Positions 8,710-18,202 of a DNA stretch of 64,000 nt are shown piece by piece (the stretch's first letter is position 1; every line of letters starts with the position of its first letter). The translations under genes and the position numbers were made by a program. This DNA comes from an uncultured Lachnospiraceae bacterium. GTDB taxonomy: Bacteria; Bacillota; Clostridia; Lachnospirales; Lachnospiraceae. The DNA lies in assembly GCA_948470335.1 (NCBI GenBank), contig CAOKOL010000018.1:1-64000 (forward strand), read 5' to 3'. The notes under the pieces were generated by a model that searched no databases, was not told the DNA's origin, and saw only the letters and a program-made list of their open reading frames with translations.

Positions 8710-10059
8710 ATGAATAAGATAAAACAATCGCGGAAAGATGATTTTTGGGGTGTGGGAAATCTGGGCGAAGGCTTTATTTCCATGGTGACAAACACATATT
8801 TCAGTATTTTTCTGACAGATGTGGCGGCGCTGCCGCTCAATCTGGTGGCCTTCGTCTCCCTGTTTTCCAGCATATTTGACTTTTTTATGGTTCCGCTGTC
8901 GGGAGGGATTCTGGTATCTTTAAAACCCATGCGGTGGGGACAGCTCCGTTCCTGGCTGCTGATCTGTCCTCCTGTGGCCGTACTCTTTTTCCTGCTCTGT
9001 TTTACGGTGTATCAGGGGAGCCAGACCATGACGGTGGTCTGTATTCTGACAGGGTATCTGGGCGCAAAGGCCGCATGGAATATTACCTATGCGGCAAATG
9101 CCTCTCTGACGGCGGTGATGGCGACGGACGTGAAATCAAAATCCAAGCTGGCTTCCCAGCGGATGATCGGCTCCAACGCAGGCCGTCTGCTGGGCAATTA
9201 TCTGACACCGATCATCGTTGCGGCCGCAGCCGTCTATGCAGGAGAGAGCTTCGGATACCGGGCTGCCATCCTGTTTACGGGAATCGTGTATATCCTTACC
9301 AGCATCGCTCATTTTTATATCAGCGCCGGCTGTGAGGAAGTTTCCGGCAGCCGGGACGGGCAGAGCAAAGAAAAGGTTCGGGAGCGGATGTCCGTGACGG
9401 AAGTGTTCAGGGTGCTGGTGAATAATGCCCAGTTGCTGATTACACTGGTGATTGATCTGACCTCGAATGTGGCCAGTCTGGTGCTGCCGTCTCTGGCGGT
9501 TTATTATTACAAATACTGTGCCTGCGATTCATCCCTGATTCCCGTCCATATGCTGCTCACCGGCCTTGGCGGAATCACCGGCGCTTTTCTGGTAAGGGCC
9601 TGCGGCTCTCAAATCAGACGGCCCCGGAAGATTTTACTGGGATTGTATCTGCTGGTAGCGGCATCGCTGTTTTCCATCCGTCTGTTTCCGGATCTGCCGG
9701 CATATTTTCTGTGTATCAGCGGTGTGGTCGCCGTGCTGACCGGCATGACGTCTCCTTTTGAGATGAATCTGTACATGGATAACACTGTTTATTATAAGAA
9801 GAAAACCGGGCAGGATGCCACAGGATTTATTATGGGCCTGAGCAATCTGCCGGTGAAATTTGCATCAATTATTAAGTCTACATTGATTCCGTTTACATTG
9901 ATGGCCGTGGGATATGTGGCGAATGCCGAGCCTACGCCCCGGATGCAGAGGGCAATCATCGACGCATATACGCTGATTCCCATGTTGTTTCCGATCCTGG
10001 GGTTTGTGCTTCTGAAATTTTTCTGGAAATCAGGGCAGGAGGAAAAAGACCGGGCATAA
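8710..10059 (+). CDS. GPH/MFS-type symporter (second copy)
   Basis: 449 residues with about 12 hydrophobic segments. The N-terminus (FWGVGNLGEGFISMVTNTY, then a DFFMVPLSGG loop) and the conserved polar loops fit the GPH/MelB branch of the major facilitator superfamily. Sequence similarity to the first transporter appears low, so it is more likely a distinct transporter or a hetero-partner than a recent duplicate. The ATG follows GAGGGGG closely; the gene starts 16 bases after the first transporter ends, in the same operon. Substrate unknown. Confidence 0.82.
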   Translation: MNKIKQSRKDDFWGVGNLGEGFISMVTNTYFSIFLTDVAALPLNLVAFVSLFSSIFDFFMVPLSGGILVSLKPMRWGQLRSWLLICPPVAVLFFLLCFTVYQGSQTMTVVCILTGYLGAKAAWNITYAANASLTAVMATDVKSKSKLASQRMIGSNAGRLLGNYLTPIIVAAAAVYAGESFGYRAAILFTGIVYILTSIAHFYISAGCEEVSGSRDGQSKEKVRERMSVTEVFRVLVNNAQLLITLVIDLTSNVASLVLPSLAVYYYKYCACDSSLIPVHMLLTGLGGITGAFLVRACGSQIRRPRKILLGLYLLVAASLFSIRLFPDLPAYFLCISGVVAVLTGMTSPFEMNLYMDNTVYYKKKTGQDATGFIMGLSNLPVKFASIIKSTLIPFTLMAVGYVANAEPTPRMQRAIIDAYTLIPMLFPILGFVLLKFFWKSGQEEKDRA

Positions 10060-10101
10060 CAGGGAACCGGCCGGATTGCGGTGAAAGGAGTGAGACAGTC
10101 T

Positions 10102-11100
10102 ATGGCGAGTCTTAGTTTTAAAGAAAATACACTGCTGGCTTATCAGCACAAAGAGCCGGAATTTTTTCCGCTCACCACGGATATGAATATGGGCGCCCCC
10201 AGAGGGACGGATTTTATCTGTGAATCCATCTGCGTCCAGGGAACGGCGAAAGACTGGTTCGGACAGAGCTGGACCTATGAGCCGAAGATCGGCGGGGCAA
10301 ATCCGACGCCGGGGGTTCATCTGGTGCCGGATATTACCAGATGGAGAGAGTATATGAAATTTCCCGATCTGAGCAGGCTGGACTGGGAAGGCTATGCCGC
10401 GCGGGATACGGCCGGCTGGGACAGGGACCGGAAGCTTTCCCGTGTGATGGTGGGCTTTGGCCTGTGGGAGCGCATGTTCAGCGTGATGGAGTTTCAGGAT
10501 GCGCTCTGCGCACTGATGGAAGAACCGGAAGCCTGTTATGATTTTTTCGGTGCGGTGGCGGACCATAAGATTCGCCTGTATCAGTATCTGATCCGGTACT
10601 ATAAGCCGGATATCCTGATTATGCACGACGATTACGGCTCCAACAGCGGCATGTTTATGTCGCCGGAGGTGTGGAGGAAGCTGCTGAAACCCCATTTGCA
10701 GCGGGTCATCGACAGCATCGTGAATGAGGGGGTGATGTATGAACATCACTGCTGCGGCTATTTTGCCCCGATTCTGGGCGAGATTGCGGATATGGGCTGC
10801 GTGGCCACCAACACGATGCATATTTCCAATAAACCGGCGGAGCTGAAAAAGGAAATCGGACATAAGATGTGCTTCGTGGGCGGTTTCGACACCCAGTTTA
10901 TGGATAAGGAGAAGACGACGGAAAAAGAAATCCGGGAGAGCATTGACAAAACCATTGACGAGCTTGCTCCGGGCGGAAGCTGGATCGCCCAGTCCATGCT
11001 GAAAACCAAATCCCGCAATCCCATTGTAATGGATGAGCTGATTCGTTACGGCTCTACCAAATATACATGTAAACGACCCGATTATGACACGCTTGTCTGA
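10102..11100 (+). CDS. UroD-fold protein, methyltransferase type (second copy)
   Basis: 332 residues from the ATG at 10102, chosen because AAAGGAG lies 11 bases upstream; a GTG at 10081 is in frame but has no ribosome site. It shares the UroD-superfamily pattern with the first copy: MHDDYGSN (174-181) and EHHCCG (214-219) giving an H-x-C pair, but no Cys at the place of Cys330 of the first copy. The two are divergent paralogs that may handle successive substrates or form a pair. Last gene of the operon, followed by a terminator. Heme synthesis is unlikely from context. Confidence 0.83.
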   Translation: MASLSFKENTLLAYQHKEPEFFPLTTDMNMGAPRGTDFICESICVQGTAKDWFGQSWTYEPKIGGANPTPGVHLVPDITRWREYMKFPDLSRLDWEGYAARDTAGWDRDRKLSRVMVGFGLWERMFSVMEFQDALCALMEEPEACYDFFGAVADHKIRLYQYLIRYYKPDILIMHDDYGSNSGMFMSPEVWRKLLKPHLQRVIDSIVNEGVMYEHHCCGYFAPILGEIADMGCVATNTMHISNKPAELKKEIGHKMCFVGGFDTQFMDKEKTTEKEIRESIDKTIDELAPGGSWIAQSMLKTKSRNPIVMDELIRYGSTKYTCKRPDYDTLV

Positions 11101-11133
11101 AAAGAGCCCCCCAAAGCATTATAATATAGAAAG

Positions 11134-11160
11134 CAGCACAGCTTCGTCTGTGCTGTTTTC
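11134..11160 (+). terminator. Terminator of the UroD/GPH operon
   Basis: 8-bp stem CAGCACAG/CTGTGCTG, 6-base loop CTTCGT, then TTTT. Confidence 0.75.
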
Positions 11161-11174
11161 GCGTCTGTAAAGTC

Positions 11175-11203
11175 TTTACAAGCCCTGATTTTCCTGATAA
11201 AAT
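11175..11203 (+). promoter_or_regulatory. Promoter of pth-mfd
   Basis: TTTACA (11175-11180), 17 bases, TAAAAT (11198-11203) with an extended TGA just before the -10. Confidence 0.75.
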
Positions 11204-11252
11204 GAGTACGCTTGTGATACTGATACACTCTTTTCGGAGGAGGATGACGGTT

Positions 11253-11825
11253 ATGTATATCATCGCAGGTTTGGGAAATCCTGATTTAAAATACAGAGGA
11301 ACCCGGCACAACGCCGGTTTTTGCGCCCTGGATGCGCTGGCGGAAAGAAACCGCATACAGGTGACGGCAAGGCAGCACAGGGCATTGACGGGAAAAGGCA
11401 TGATTCACGGGCAGAAGGTGATTCTGGCAAAGCCTCAGACCTATATGAATTTAAGCGGCGAGAGCGTCAGAGAGCTGGCGGATTACTATAAGATAGATCC
11501 GGGGCAGGAGCTGATTGTAATCTACGACGATATCAATCTGGAGCCGGGGCAGCTTCGCATCCGGGAAAAAGGCAGCGCAGGGGGGCACAACGGGATGAAA
11601 AATATCATTGCCTGTCTGGGTACGGATGCCTTTGCGCGGGTCAGAATCGGCGTTGGGAAAAAGCCGGAGCAGATGGATCTGGTGGATCACGTTCTGGGAC
11701 ATTTTGCCGGCGAGGAACGTCCGTTGATGGAACAGAGCTATGAGAATGCCGCGCGGGCGGTGGAAGTGATGCTCTATGAGGGTACGGCTGCGGCGATGAA
11801 TCTGTTTAACCGGAAGAATCTGTAG
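11253..11825 (+). CDS. pth: Peptidyl-tRNA hydrolase
   Basis: Cleaves peptidyl-tRNA released from stalled ribosomes. 190 residues from ATG 11253, which GGAGGAGG precedes by 9 bases; the earlier in-frame ATG at 11202 lies inside the promoter and is rejected. Hallmarks: GLGNPDLKYRGTRHNAGF with the catalytic His, KPQTYMNLSGESV, the catalytic-Asp region IVIYDDINLEPGQLRIR, and GSAGGHNGMKNI. The pth-mfd order is standard in Firmicutes. Confidence 0.96.
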   Translation: MYIIAGLGNPDLKYRGTRHNAGFCALDALAERNRIQVTARQHRALTGKGMIHGQKVILAKPQTYMNLSGESVRELADYYKIDPGQELIVIYDDINLEPGQLRIREKGSAGGHNGMKNIIACLGTDAFARVRIGVGKKPEQMDLVDHVLGHFAGEERPLMEQSYENAARAVEVMLYEGTAAAMNLFNRKNL

Positions 11826-11938
11826 CGCAGGGCAAAACGCCGGGAACATGTGTCGGGAACGCATGCCGGAATATGGGAAGATATGTAGGAAATATGGGTC
11901 GGAGAACCGGGAACGGATCGGAATGTCGGGAGGAAACT

Positions 11939-14900
11939 GTGAGCGGAATCTGGAATGGGTATCTGGAAGAATTAATTGAATATGAACGGGGAAAGGAAGG
12001 TCTTGGGCAGTCTGCCGGAGGCGTTTCCTTTGCGGGCTGCGTGGACGCGGCCAAAGCCCATCTGATCGACGGGCTGGACCGCCGGTTTCCCTGGCGTCTG
12101 GTGATTACCTACAATGATCTGCGGGCCAAGGAGTTATTCCGGGATTTAAGCTTTTTTGACAAAGACGTATGGCTGTATCCTGCCAAGGACATGCTGTTCT
12201 TTCAGGCAGACTTACAGGGAAATCTGCTGGTGCGCCAGCGGATCTCCGTGTGGGAAAAGCTGCTGCTAAACGCCGGCGGCACCGTAGTCACCACTATGGA
12301 CGGCTGTATGGACATGCTGCCGGCGCTGTCGGAGTGGGCGTCGCGGTCCCTTTATGCCCGGTGCGGGGATGCCCTTGATCTGGAAGCGTGGAAAGGGGCG
12401 CTGGCCGGCCTGGGATATGAGCGGATGGGGCAGGTGGAGATGCCCGGCCAGTATTCGGTACGGGGCGGTATTCTTGATATCTACCCTCTGAATATGGAAT
12501 ATCCGGCGCGGATGGAGCTGTGGGGAGATGAGATCGACTCCATCCGCTGCTTTGATCCGGAAAGCCAGCGGTCCGTGGAAAATCTGGAGGAGCTGTCCGT
12601 CTATCCGGCCGTGGAAGTGCTTCCTGAACCGGAACGTATCCGGGAGGGCATGAAGAAGATAGAACAGGAAGCGAAAGCGGCGGTGAAGGCGCTGCAGAAG
12701 CAGGGAAAAACGGAAGCGGCGGGCTGCCTGAAACGGACGGCGGCAGAGGCAGCGGAGGAGCTGTCCGAGGGTACCGTAAGCGGCGGACTGAATCGTTTTA
12801 TCCGCTATTTTTATGAGCGGACATTATCCTTTATCGACTATTTTCCGAAAGATACCTGTCTGGTGCTGGATGAGCCGGCCCGGCTGGAGGAAAAAGCCAG
12901 GGTGGTGAAGAAGGAATTTCTGGAAAGCATGAGCCACCGGCTGGAAAAGGGAACGCTGCTGCCCGGACAGGCAGAGGTGCTGTGGGAGGACCGGGAAGTT
13001 TTCGGCAAGATCGGCGAAAGAACATGGGTGCAGCTTTCCGCGCTGGACTCCAAAACGGAATATCTGACGCCTGCCTGCCGCTGTCATCTGACAGTGAAAA
13101 CCGGCGTGTCCTATCAGAACCATTTTGAAGAACTGGTGAAAGAGCTGATGCGGTGGAAGCGGGAAAAGTACCGGGTCATCCTGATTTCTCCTTCCCGCAC
13201 CAGGGCGCAGCGTCTGGCAGAGGATCTGTACAGAGAATATGAACTGAATGCCTTTTACAGCGAGGATGCGGGCGCGGCGGTGGAGCCGGGGCGGATTCTT
13301 GTCACCTCCGGGCAGTTGTCCAGAGGCTATGAGTATCCGATGATTAAGTTCGCGGTGATAACGGAGACGGATATTTTCGGCGGCGCGCAGAAGAAAAAGC
13401 GGAAAAAGCATCAGTACGAGGGAAAGAAAATCCAGTATTTTTCCGACCTTTCCGTCGGGGACTATGTGATTCATGAAAACCACGGCATGGGTATTTACCG
13501 GGGCGTGGAGAAGATTCAGGTAGGAGGCGTCACGAAGGACTATCTGAAAATCGAATATGCGGATCATGGCAATCTGTATATCCCGGTGACGCAGATGGAT
13601 ATTGTCCAGAAATATGCGGACAGCAATGCGGACCGGAAACCGAAGCTGAATCGTCTGGGCAGCAAGGACTGGGGACAGACAAAGACAAGGGTAAAGTCGG
13701 CGGTAAAAGAGATTGCGAAGGAGCTGGTGGAGCTTTATGCGGCCCGCCAGAAAAAGCCGGGCTTTCAGTACGGCCCGGACACCATCTGGCAGAAAGAGTT
13801 TGAAGAAATGTTTCCCTATGAGGAAACCCAGGACCAGTTAGAGGCTATCGAGGCGGCGAAGCGGGATATGGAAAGCCCCGGAATTATGGACCGGCTGATC
13901 TGCGGCGACGTGGGATTCGGGAAAACCGAAATCGCTATCCGGGCGGCTTTCAAAGCCGTGCAGGACAGCAAGCAGGTGGCTTATCTGGTACCCACCACCA
14001 TCCTGGCCCAGCAGCATTATAATACCTTTGTCCAGAGAATGAAGGAATATCCGGTGCATGTGGAGCTGCTGAGCCGTTTCCGCACGCCGTCTCAGCAGAA
14101 AACCGCCCTGGAAGGGCTGCGAAAAGGAAGCGTGGATGTGGTGATCGGCACCCACCGGCTGCTGTCTGACGATGTGAAATACAAAGATCTGGGGCTTCTG
14201 ATTATCGACGAGGAACAGCGGTTCGGCGTAACCCATAAAGAAAAGATTAAGATGATGAAGGAGAATGTGGATGTTCTGACCCTGACGGCCACCCCCATTC
14301 CCCGCACCCTTCATATGAGCATGATCGGGATCCGGGATATGAGTGTGCTGGAAGAACCGCCCCTGGACCGGGTGCCGATTCAGACTTATGTGATGGAGTA
14401 TGACGAAGAAATGGTGCGGGAGGCCATCAACCGGGAACTGGCCAGAGGCGGACAGGTTTATTATGTCTACAACCGGGTGCAGGATATAGACGAGATTACC
14501 AATAAAATCGCCGCGCTGGTGCCGGATGCGGAGGTTTCCTTTATTCACGGGCAGATGAGCGAGCGGCAGGTGGAGAAAATTATGCTGCAGTTTATCAACG
14601 GCGAGATCGACGTGCTGGTGACGACTACGATTATTGAGACGGGGCTGGATATCTCCAATGTGAATACGATTATTATCCATGATTCAGACCGGTACGGCCT
14701 GTCTCAGTTATATCAGCTTCGGGGGCGGGTGGGGCGTTCCAACCGGACGGCCTATGCCTTTTTGATGTACCGGCGGAATAAGCTGCTGAAAGAGGTGGCG
14801 GAGAAACGGCTGCAGGCCATCAGAGATTTTACCGATCTTGGCTCCGGCATCAAAATCGCCATGCGGGATCTGGAAATCCGGGGGGCCGGCAATATCCTGG

Positions 14901-15469
14901 GCGCGCAGCAGCACGGACATATGGAGGCGGTGGGCTATGATCTCTACTGCAAGCTGCTGAACACCGCCGTAAAGGCAATTAAGGGGGAAGCGCCGGAGGA
15001 AAGCTTTGACACCACCGTAGAGCTGGATATCGACGCCTACATTCCTTCCGAATATATTCCCAATGAAGGGCAGAAGCTGGAGATCTATAAACGGATTTCC
15101 GGGGTGGAAAATGAAGAAGAATATATGGATATCCAGGATGAGATGATCGACCGGTTCGGCGAGCTGCCGCTGCCGGCCCAGTATCTTCTGAAAGCGGCGC
15201 TTGTAAAAGCCCAGGCCCACGAGGCCAATGTGACGGAGGTGTCGGGAAACAAACAGAAGCTGACCTTCTCCATGTATCAGCGGGCGCCGGTGGCCGGTCA
15301 GCGGATTCCTCCTCTGATCGAAAAGTATCAGGGAAAACTGCGGTTTGTCAACGGGGAAACGCCCCAGTTTATATATGAAGAAAAAAGAAAACGCCTGATG
15401 GACACGGAAACCATGCTGATGACAGTGAAAGTTTTGTTAAATGAGATAAAGTTGTTGCTTGAAAATTAG
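11939..15469 (+). CDS. mfd: Transcription-repair coupling factor
   Basis: DNA translocase that removes RNA polymerase stalled at lesions and recruits UvrA. From GTG 11939, placed 5 bases after GGGAGG, the product has 1176 residues; an in-frame ATG at 11873 has no ribosome site. Order: UvrB-like N-terminal module, the RNA-polymerase-interacting CarD-like domain (SVGDYVIHENHGMGIYRG, about residue 505), helicase motif I GDVGFGKTE (about 658), the DEEQ box (about 756), SAT-like TATPIPRT, TTTIIETGLDI and QLRGRVGRS motifs, then the C-terminal TRCF domain. Normal length and all motifs intact. Confidence 0.96.
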   Translation: MSGIWNGYLEELIEYERGKEGLGQSAGGVSFAGCVDAAKAHLIDGLDRRFPWRLVITYNDLRAKELFRDLSFFDKDVWLYPAKDMLFFQADLQGNLLVRQRISVWEKLLLNAGGTVVTTMDGCMDMLPALSEWASRSLYARCGDALDLEAWKGALAGLGYERMGQVEMPGQYSVRGGILDIYPLNMEYPARMELWGDEIDSIRCFDPESQRSVENLEELSVYPAVEVLPEPERIREGMKKIEQEAKAAVKALQKQGKTEAAGCLKRTAAEAAEELSEGTVSGGLNRFIRYFYERTLSFIDYFPKDTCLVLDEPARLEEKARVVKKEFLESMSHRLEKGTLLPGQAEVLWEDREVFGKIGERTWVQLSALDSKTEYLTPACRCHLTVKTGVSYQNHFEELVKELMRWKREKYRVILISPSRTRAQRLAEDLYREYELNAFYSEDAGAAVEPGRILVTSGQLSRGYEYPMIKFAVITETDIFGGAQKKKRKKHQYEGKKIQYFSDLSVGDYVIHENHGMGIYRGVEKIQVGGVTKDYLKIEYADHGNLYIPVTQMDIVQKYADSNADRKPKLNRLGSKDWGQTKTRVKSAVKEIAKELVELYAARQKKPGFQYGPDTIWQKEFEEMFPYEETQDQLEAIEAAKRDMESPGIMDRLICGDVGFGKTEIAIRAAFKAVQDSKQVAYLVPTTILAQQHYNTFVQRMKEYPVHVELLSRFRTPSQQKTALEGLRKGSVDVVIGTHRLLSDDVKYKDLGLLIIDEEQRFGVTHKEKIKMMKENVDVLTLTATPIPRTLHMSMIGIRDMSVLEEPPLDRVPIQTYVMEYDEEMVREAINRELARGGQVYYVYNRVQDIDEITNKIAALVPDAEVSFIHGQMSERQVEKIMLQFINGEIDVLVTTTIIETGLDISNVNTIIIHDSDRYGLSQLYQLRGRVGRSNRTAYAFLMYRRNKLLKEVAEKRLQAIRDFTDLGSGIKIAMRDLEIRGAGNILGAQQHGHMEAVGYDLYCKLLNTAVKAIKGEAPEESFDTTVELDIDAYIPSEYIPNEGQKLEIYKRISGVENEEEYMDIQDEMIDRFGELPLPAQYLLKAALVKAQAHEANVTEVSGNKQKLTFSMYQRAPVAGQRIPPLIEKYQGKLRFVNGETPQFIYEEKRKRLMDTETMLMTVKVLLNEIKLLLEN

Positions 15470-15483
15470 AAACGTAATATAAT
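15455..15483 (+). promoter_or_regulatory. Promoter of the PrsA/SurA-like gene
   Basis: TTGCTT (15455-15460), 17 bases, TATAAT (15478-15483), overlapping the end of mfd. Confidence 0.6.
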
Positions 15484-15601
15484 GTTACGGTGTATGGGCC
15501 TGTCCCATATGGGATTGTGAGAAGAAAAGAATGACGGCGGGAAAGATCAGCGGACCGGACAGGCCGCGCCCCGCGGAACGATGATACAGGAGGATACAGC
15601 T

Positions 15602-16831
15602 ATGAATACAATGATGAAGAAAACGGCTGCTTTTATGCTGGCCGGCGCCCTGGCGGCAGGAAGTCTGACCGGCTGCGCACAGAATCATACGGATTATGCG
15701 ACGACGGTGGTGGCCACTTACGGAGATACCCCCATATATCTGGAAGAAGCAAATTTTATGGCCCGCTATAATCAGTGGTATAACGAGATGTACTATATGG
15801 GCTATTTCGGAGCGGAGATGTGGCAGCAGGATATCGGCGGGAAGACGCTGGAGGCGGCTACGAAGGAAGACGTGATGGCCGCTCTGCTGCAGACGGAGGC
15901 GCTGATTGCCCGCGCCGATGAATATGGCGTATCCCTGACGGAAGAAGATCTGGAAAAGGTAAACCAGGCATGCAGCGATTTCTTTGCCCAGCAGAGCAGC
16001 AAGCTGGTGGAAGCCACCGGCGCCACCGAAGAACTGGTGAAGAAGATCTATGAAAAGAACGCGCTGGCCAATAAAGTATGGCAGGCGGTTGTGGCAGATA
16101 CGAATACGGAGGTAAGCCAGGAGGAATCTCAGCAGGTAGGCATCCGTTATATTCTGGTCAGAGAAGACGCGGAGGCGGAAACCGCCGAAACCCAGGCGGC
16201 AGGAGAAACGGCGGCTGCGGAATCTGACGGAAGCGGGGAAACGGCCGCAGCGGCACAAACCCCTGAGACAAAGGCCAATGCCATTGTCAGCCGGATTCAG
16301 GCAGGCGAGGATATTGGAGATGTGGCGGAAGAACTGGGACTGACCTGCAATACCGGCCACTATGCAAAGAACCGGACGGAACCTGAGAACGGGGAAGAAC
16401 CGGACGGTGCGTCTTCGGATGTCATCGGAACAAATGCGGCGGCCATGACCGCCGGAGAAGTCAGGGCGGTATACGGTGAGGGCGCTGACGGCTGGTATGT
16501 GATTTTCTGCGATACGGAGAACGATGAGGAAGCCACGAAAAATGAGGTGGAGAGAATCATCAGAGAGAGAAAGTCAGCCAGATTTGCCGAGGTTTACGCA
16601 GGCTGGGACAAAGGAGAATTTCAGGTAGACGAGGATGTGTGGGAGCTGGTGGCCTTTGACGGAAATCCTGTCTATGCGGAAGAACCGGCAACGGTGGGAA
16701 CGGATTCCGGCGAAACGGCCGCCGCGGAAAATGAAACCCCGGAGGCGGAAACCACCGCATCCGGGGAAACAGAAGCAGTCACCACCGCATCCGGGGAAAC
16801 AGAAACAGATACCACTGCGGCTGCCGAATAA
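15602..16831 (+). CDS. PrsA/SurA-like parvulin-type foldase lipoprotein
   Basis: 409 residues from ATG 15602, with AGGAGG 8 bases upstream. The signal ends at lipobox LTGC (Cys25). Residues about 30-180 are a SurA/PrsA N-terminal helical domain (YLEEANFMARYNQWYNEMYY is its first part), then a parvulin-like domain starting QVGIRYILV and ending ADGWYVIFCDTEND, interrupted by an acidic Ala/Glu/Thr insert. The C-terminus is low-complexity Glu/Thr/Ala with a 24-base direct repeat encoding TTASGETE twice. Probably folds exported proteins outside the membrane, like the lipoprotein at 206. The rotamase active-site residues are not clearly conserved. Confidence 0.85.
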   Translation: MNTMMKKTAAFMLAGALAAGSLTGCAQNHTDYATTVVATYGDTPIYLEEANFMARYNQWYNEMYYMGYFGAEMWQQDIGGKTLEAATKEDVMAALLQTEALIARADEYGVSLTEEDLEKVNQACSDFFAQQSSKLVEATGATEELVKKIYEKNALANKVWQAVVADTNTEVSQEESQQVGIRYILVREDAEAETAETQAAGETAAAESDGSGETAAAAQTPETKANAIVSRIQAGEDIGDVAEELGLTCNTGHYAKNRTEPENGEEPDGASSDVIGTNAAAMTAGEVRAVYGEGADGWYVIFCDTENDEEATKNEVERIIRERKSARFAEVYAGWDKGEFQVDEDVWELVAFDGNPVYAEEPATVGTDSGETAAAENETPEAETTASGETEAVTTASGETETDTTAAAE

Positions 16832-16873
16832 AAAAGTACGCCCGGAATCTTGCGGCGCCTGCTTTTTACGGGA
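16832..16873. terminator. Possible bidirectional terminator between the foldase and ysxC
   Basis: Imperfect stem bounded by AAAAAAG and CTTTTT between two converging genes; several mismatches, so weak. Confidence 0.35.
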
Positions 16874-16888
16874 CGCCGGAAAGGCATC

Positions 16889-17476
16889 TTACGGGATCAG
16901 ATACGATTCAAGCACCTCATAGATTTCTTCTCTGCCCTGTTTCGTCTGGGCGGAGAAGGGGATGAGGATGTGATCCGGGGTCAGCTTAAGGCCTGTCCGG
17001 ATGGCTTTCAGATGCTTCTGCAACTGGCTGCGGTTGATCTTGTCCGCCTTGGTGGCGATGATCACGGGCCGGAAGCCGTTTCGGACAATCCACTCATACA
17101 TGGTGACGTCATTGGCCGAAGGATCGTGGCGGATGTCGATCAGAAGAAAAATACATTTCAGTTGTTTTGACGTGTGCAGATAGCGCTCGATCATTTTCCC
17201 CCACTTGGCCTTGATCTCCTGGGATACTTTGGCATAGCCGTAGCCGGGAAGGTCCACGAAATAGAGCTGGCTGTTGATATTATAATAGTTGATCGTCTGG
17301 GTCTTGCCGGGCTGGGCCGAGGTGCGGGCGTAAGACTTCCGGTTCATCAGTCCGTTGATCAGGGAAGATTTTCCCACATTTGACTTGCCCGCAAAGGCGA
17401 ATTCCGGCAGGGTGTTTTCCGGCAGTCTGCTGGTGATGCCGCAGACGGTTTCCAGGTTTACTGATTTGATTACCAA
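16889..17476 (-). CDS. ysxC: Ribosome biogenesis GTPase YsxC/EngB
   Basis: Circularly normal TRAFAC-class GTPase required for late 50S assembly. G1 is AGKSNVGKSS, G3 is VDLPGYG, G4 is ATKAD and G5 lies in FSAQT. A TTG start at 17476 gives 195 residues, the usual family length, with AAAGGA 9 bases upstream. A longer frame to 17578 would overlap the DUF4364 gene by 73 bases and adds residues not found in the family, so it is rejected. It follows the DUF4364 gene on the minus strand, 29 bases away, likely in one transcript. Confidence 0.95.
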   Translation of the reverse strand: MVIKSVNLETVCGITSRLPENTLPEFAFAGKSNVGKSSLINGLMNRKSYARTSAQPGKTQTINYYNINSQLYFVDLPGYGYAKVSQEIKAKWGKMIERYLHTSKQLKCIFLLIDIRHDPSANDVTMYEWIVRNGFRPVIIATKADKINRSQLQKHLKAIRTGLKLTPDHILIPFSAQTKQGREEIYEVLESYLIP

Positions 17477-17505
17477 AATGCGGATTCCTTTCGTAAAATT
17501 CTTTA

Positions 17506-18030
17506 TCAGGACTCTCTCATCAGCGTGTTCATGATGAAAGCGTAGATTTCCTGATTGTGATCGGCCCAGTTTAAGCACATGGCTTCCGCCTGTTCTCTGG
17601 CGGGAACCGATATGTCTAAAGAGAGCAGCGGCGCGTTTCCCTCTCTCGCCTCGCAGTGAACGACGTAGTCCCGGTTGTCCGATTTGTGAAAATCGGAGAT
17701 CAGGCTGACTTCTTCCCGAAGCTGGGCTTTGTTCTCATCCAGAAACTGACGGATATCCCGGACGATGCCGTCGGAAAGCTGGCGGCCGAAAAAAGACAGA
17801 GTCTCCTCACCTTCTTTTGTGATCTGATAACGGGAACAGTTCCGCACTGTCTCAAGCCGGATCAGGTTGGACTCCTGCAGCTCGGACAGGGCCTGCTGGA
17901 GCGTGAAATAATTGGCGTATTCCTTTGTCAGAAAAAAATCCGATATCTGAGAGTTGGTCAAAGGAAACCGCACATGCTTTAACATTTGCAAAACCATCAG
18001 TTTATATAAGGTCAGCGGTTCTGACACCAT
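17506..18030 (-). CDS. DUF4364 winged-helix protein
   Basis: 174 residues. The first ~70 look like a winged-helix domain (MVLQMLKHVRFPLTNSQIS, then a QALSELQESNLI recognition region and a YQITKEGEETLSFF wing). The C-terminal half is the alpha/beta part of the DUF4364 family, known almost only from Clostridia and predicted to regulate transcription. AGGAGGTGATCGATT precedes the ATG. It is first in a short minus-strand unit with ysxC. No target is known. Confidence 0.88.
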   Translation of the reverse strand: MVSEPLTLYKLMVLQMLKHVRFPLTNSQISDFFLTKEYANYFTLQQALSELQESNLIRLETVRNCSRYQITKEGEETLSFFGRQLSDGIVRDIRQFLDENKAQLREEVSLISDFHKSDNRDYVVHCEAREGNAPLLSLDISVPAREQAEAMCLNWADHNQEIYAFIMNTLMRES

Positions 18031-18166
18031 AATCGATCACCTCCTGTCTTGTGTGCCGTCCTCATATTTTACCAGTTCTGCAAAGTGAAGTCAACAATTC
18101 CGTTGCCGCCCGAAAAAATCCCGTGAAAGATGTTTTTAAAATTTTAAATTTTTGTGATAAATCTTC

Positions 18167-18195
18167 TTCTCAAGCGGAAAGAAATGGTGTATAAT
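18167..18195 (+). promoter_or_regulatory. Promoter of rho
   Basis: TTCTCA (18167-18172), 17 bases, TATAAT (18190-18195). Transcription from here gives a leader of about 285 bases. Confidence 0.65.
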
Positions 18196-18202
18196 GATAG
18201 CA

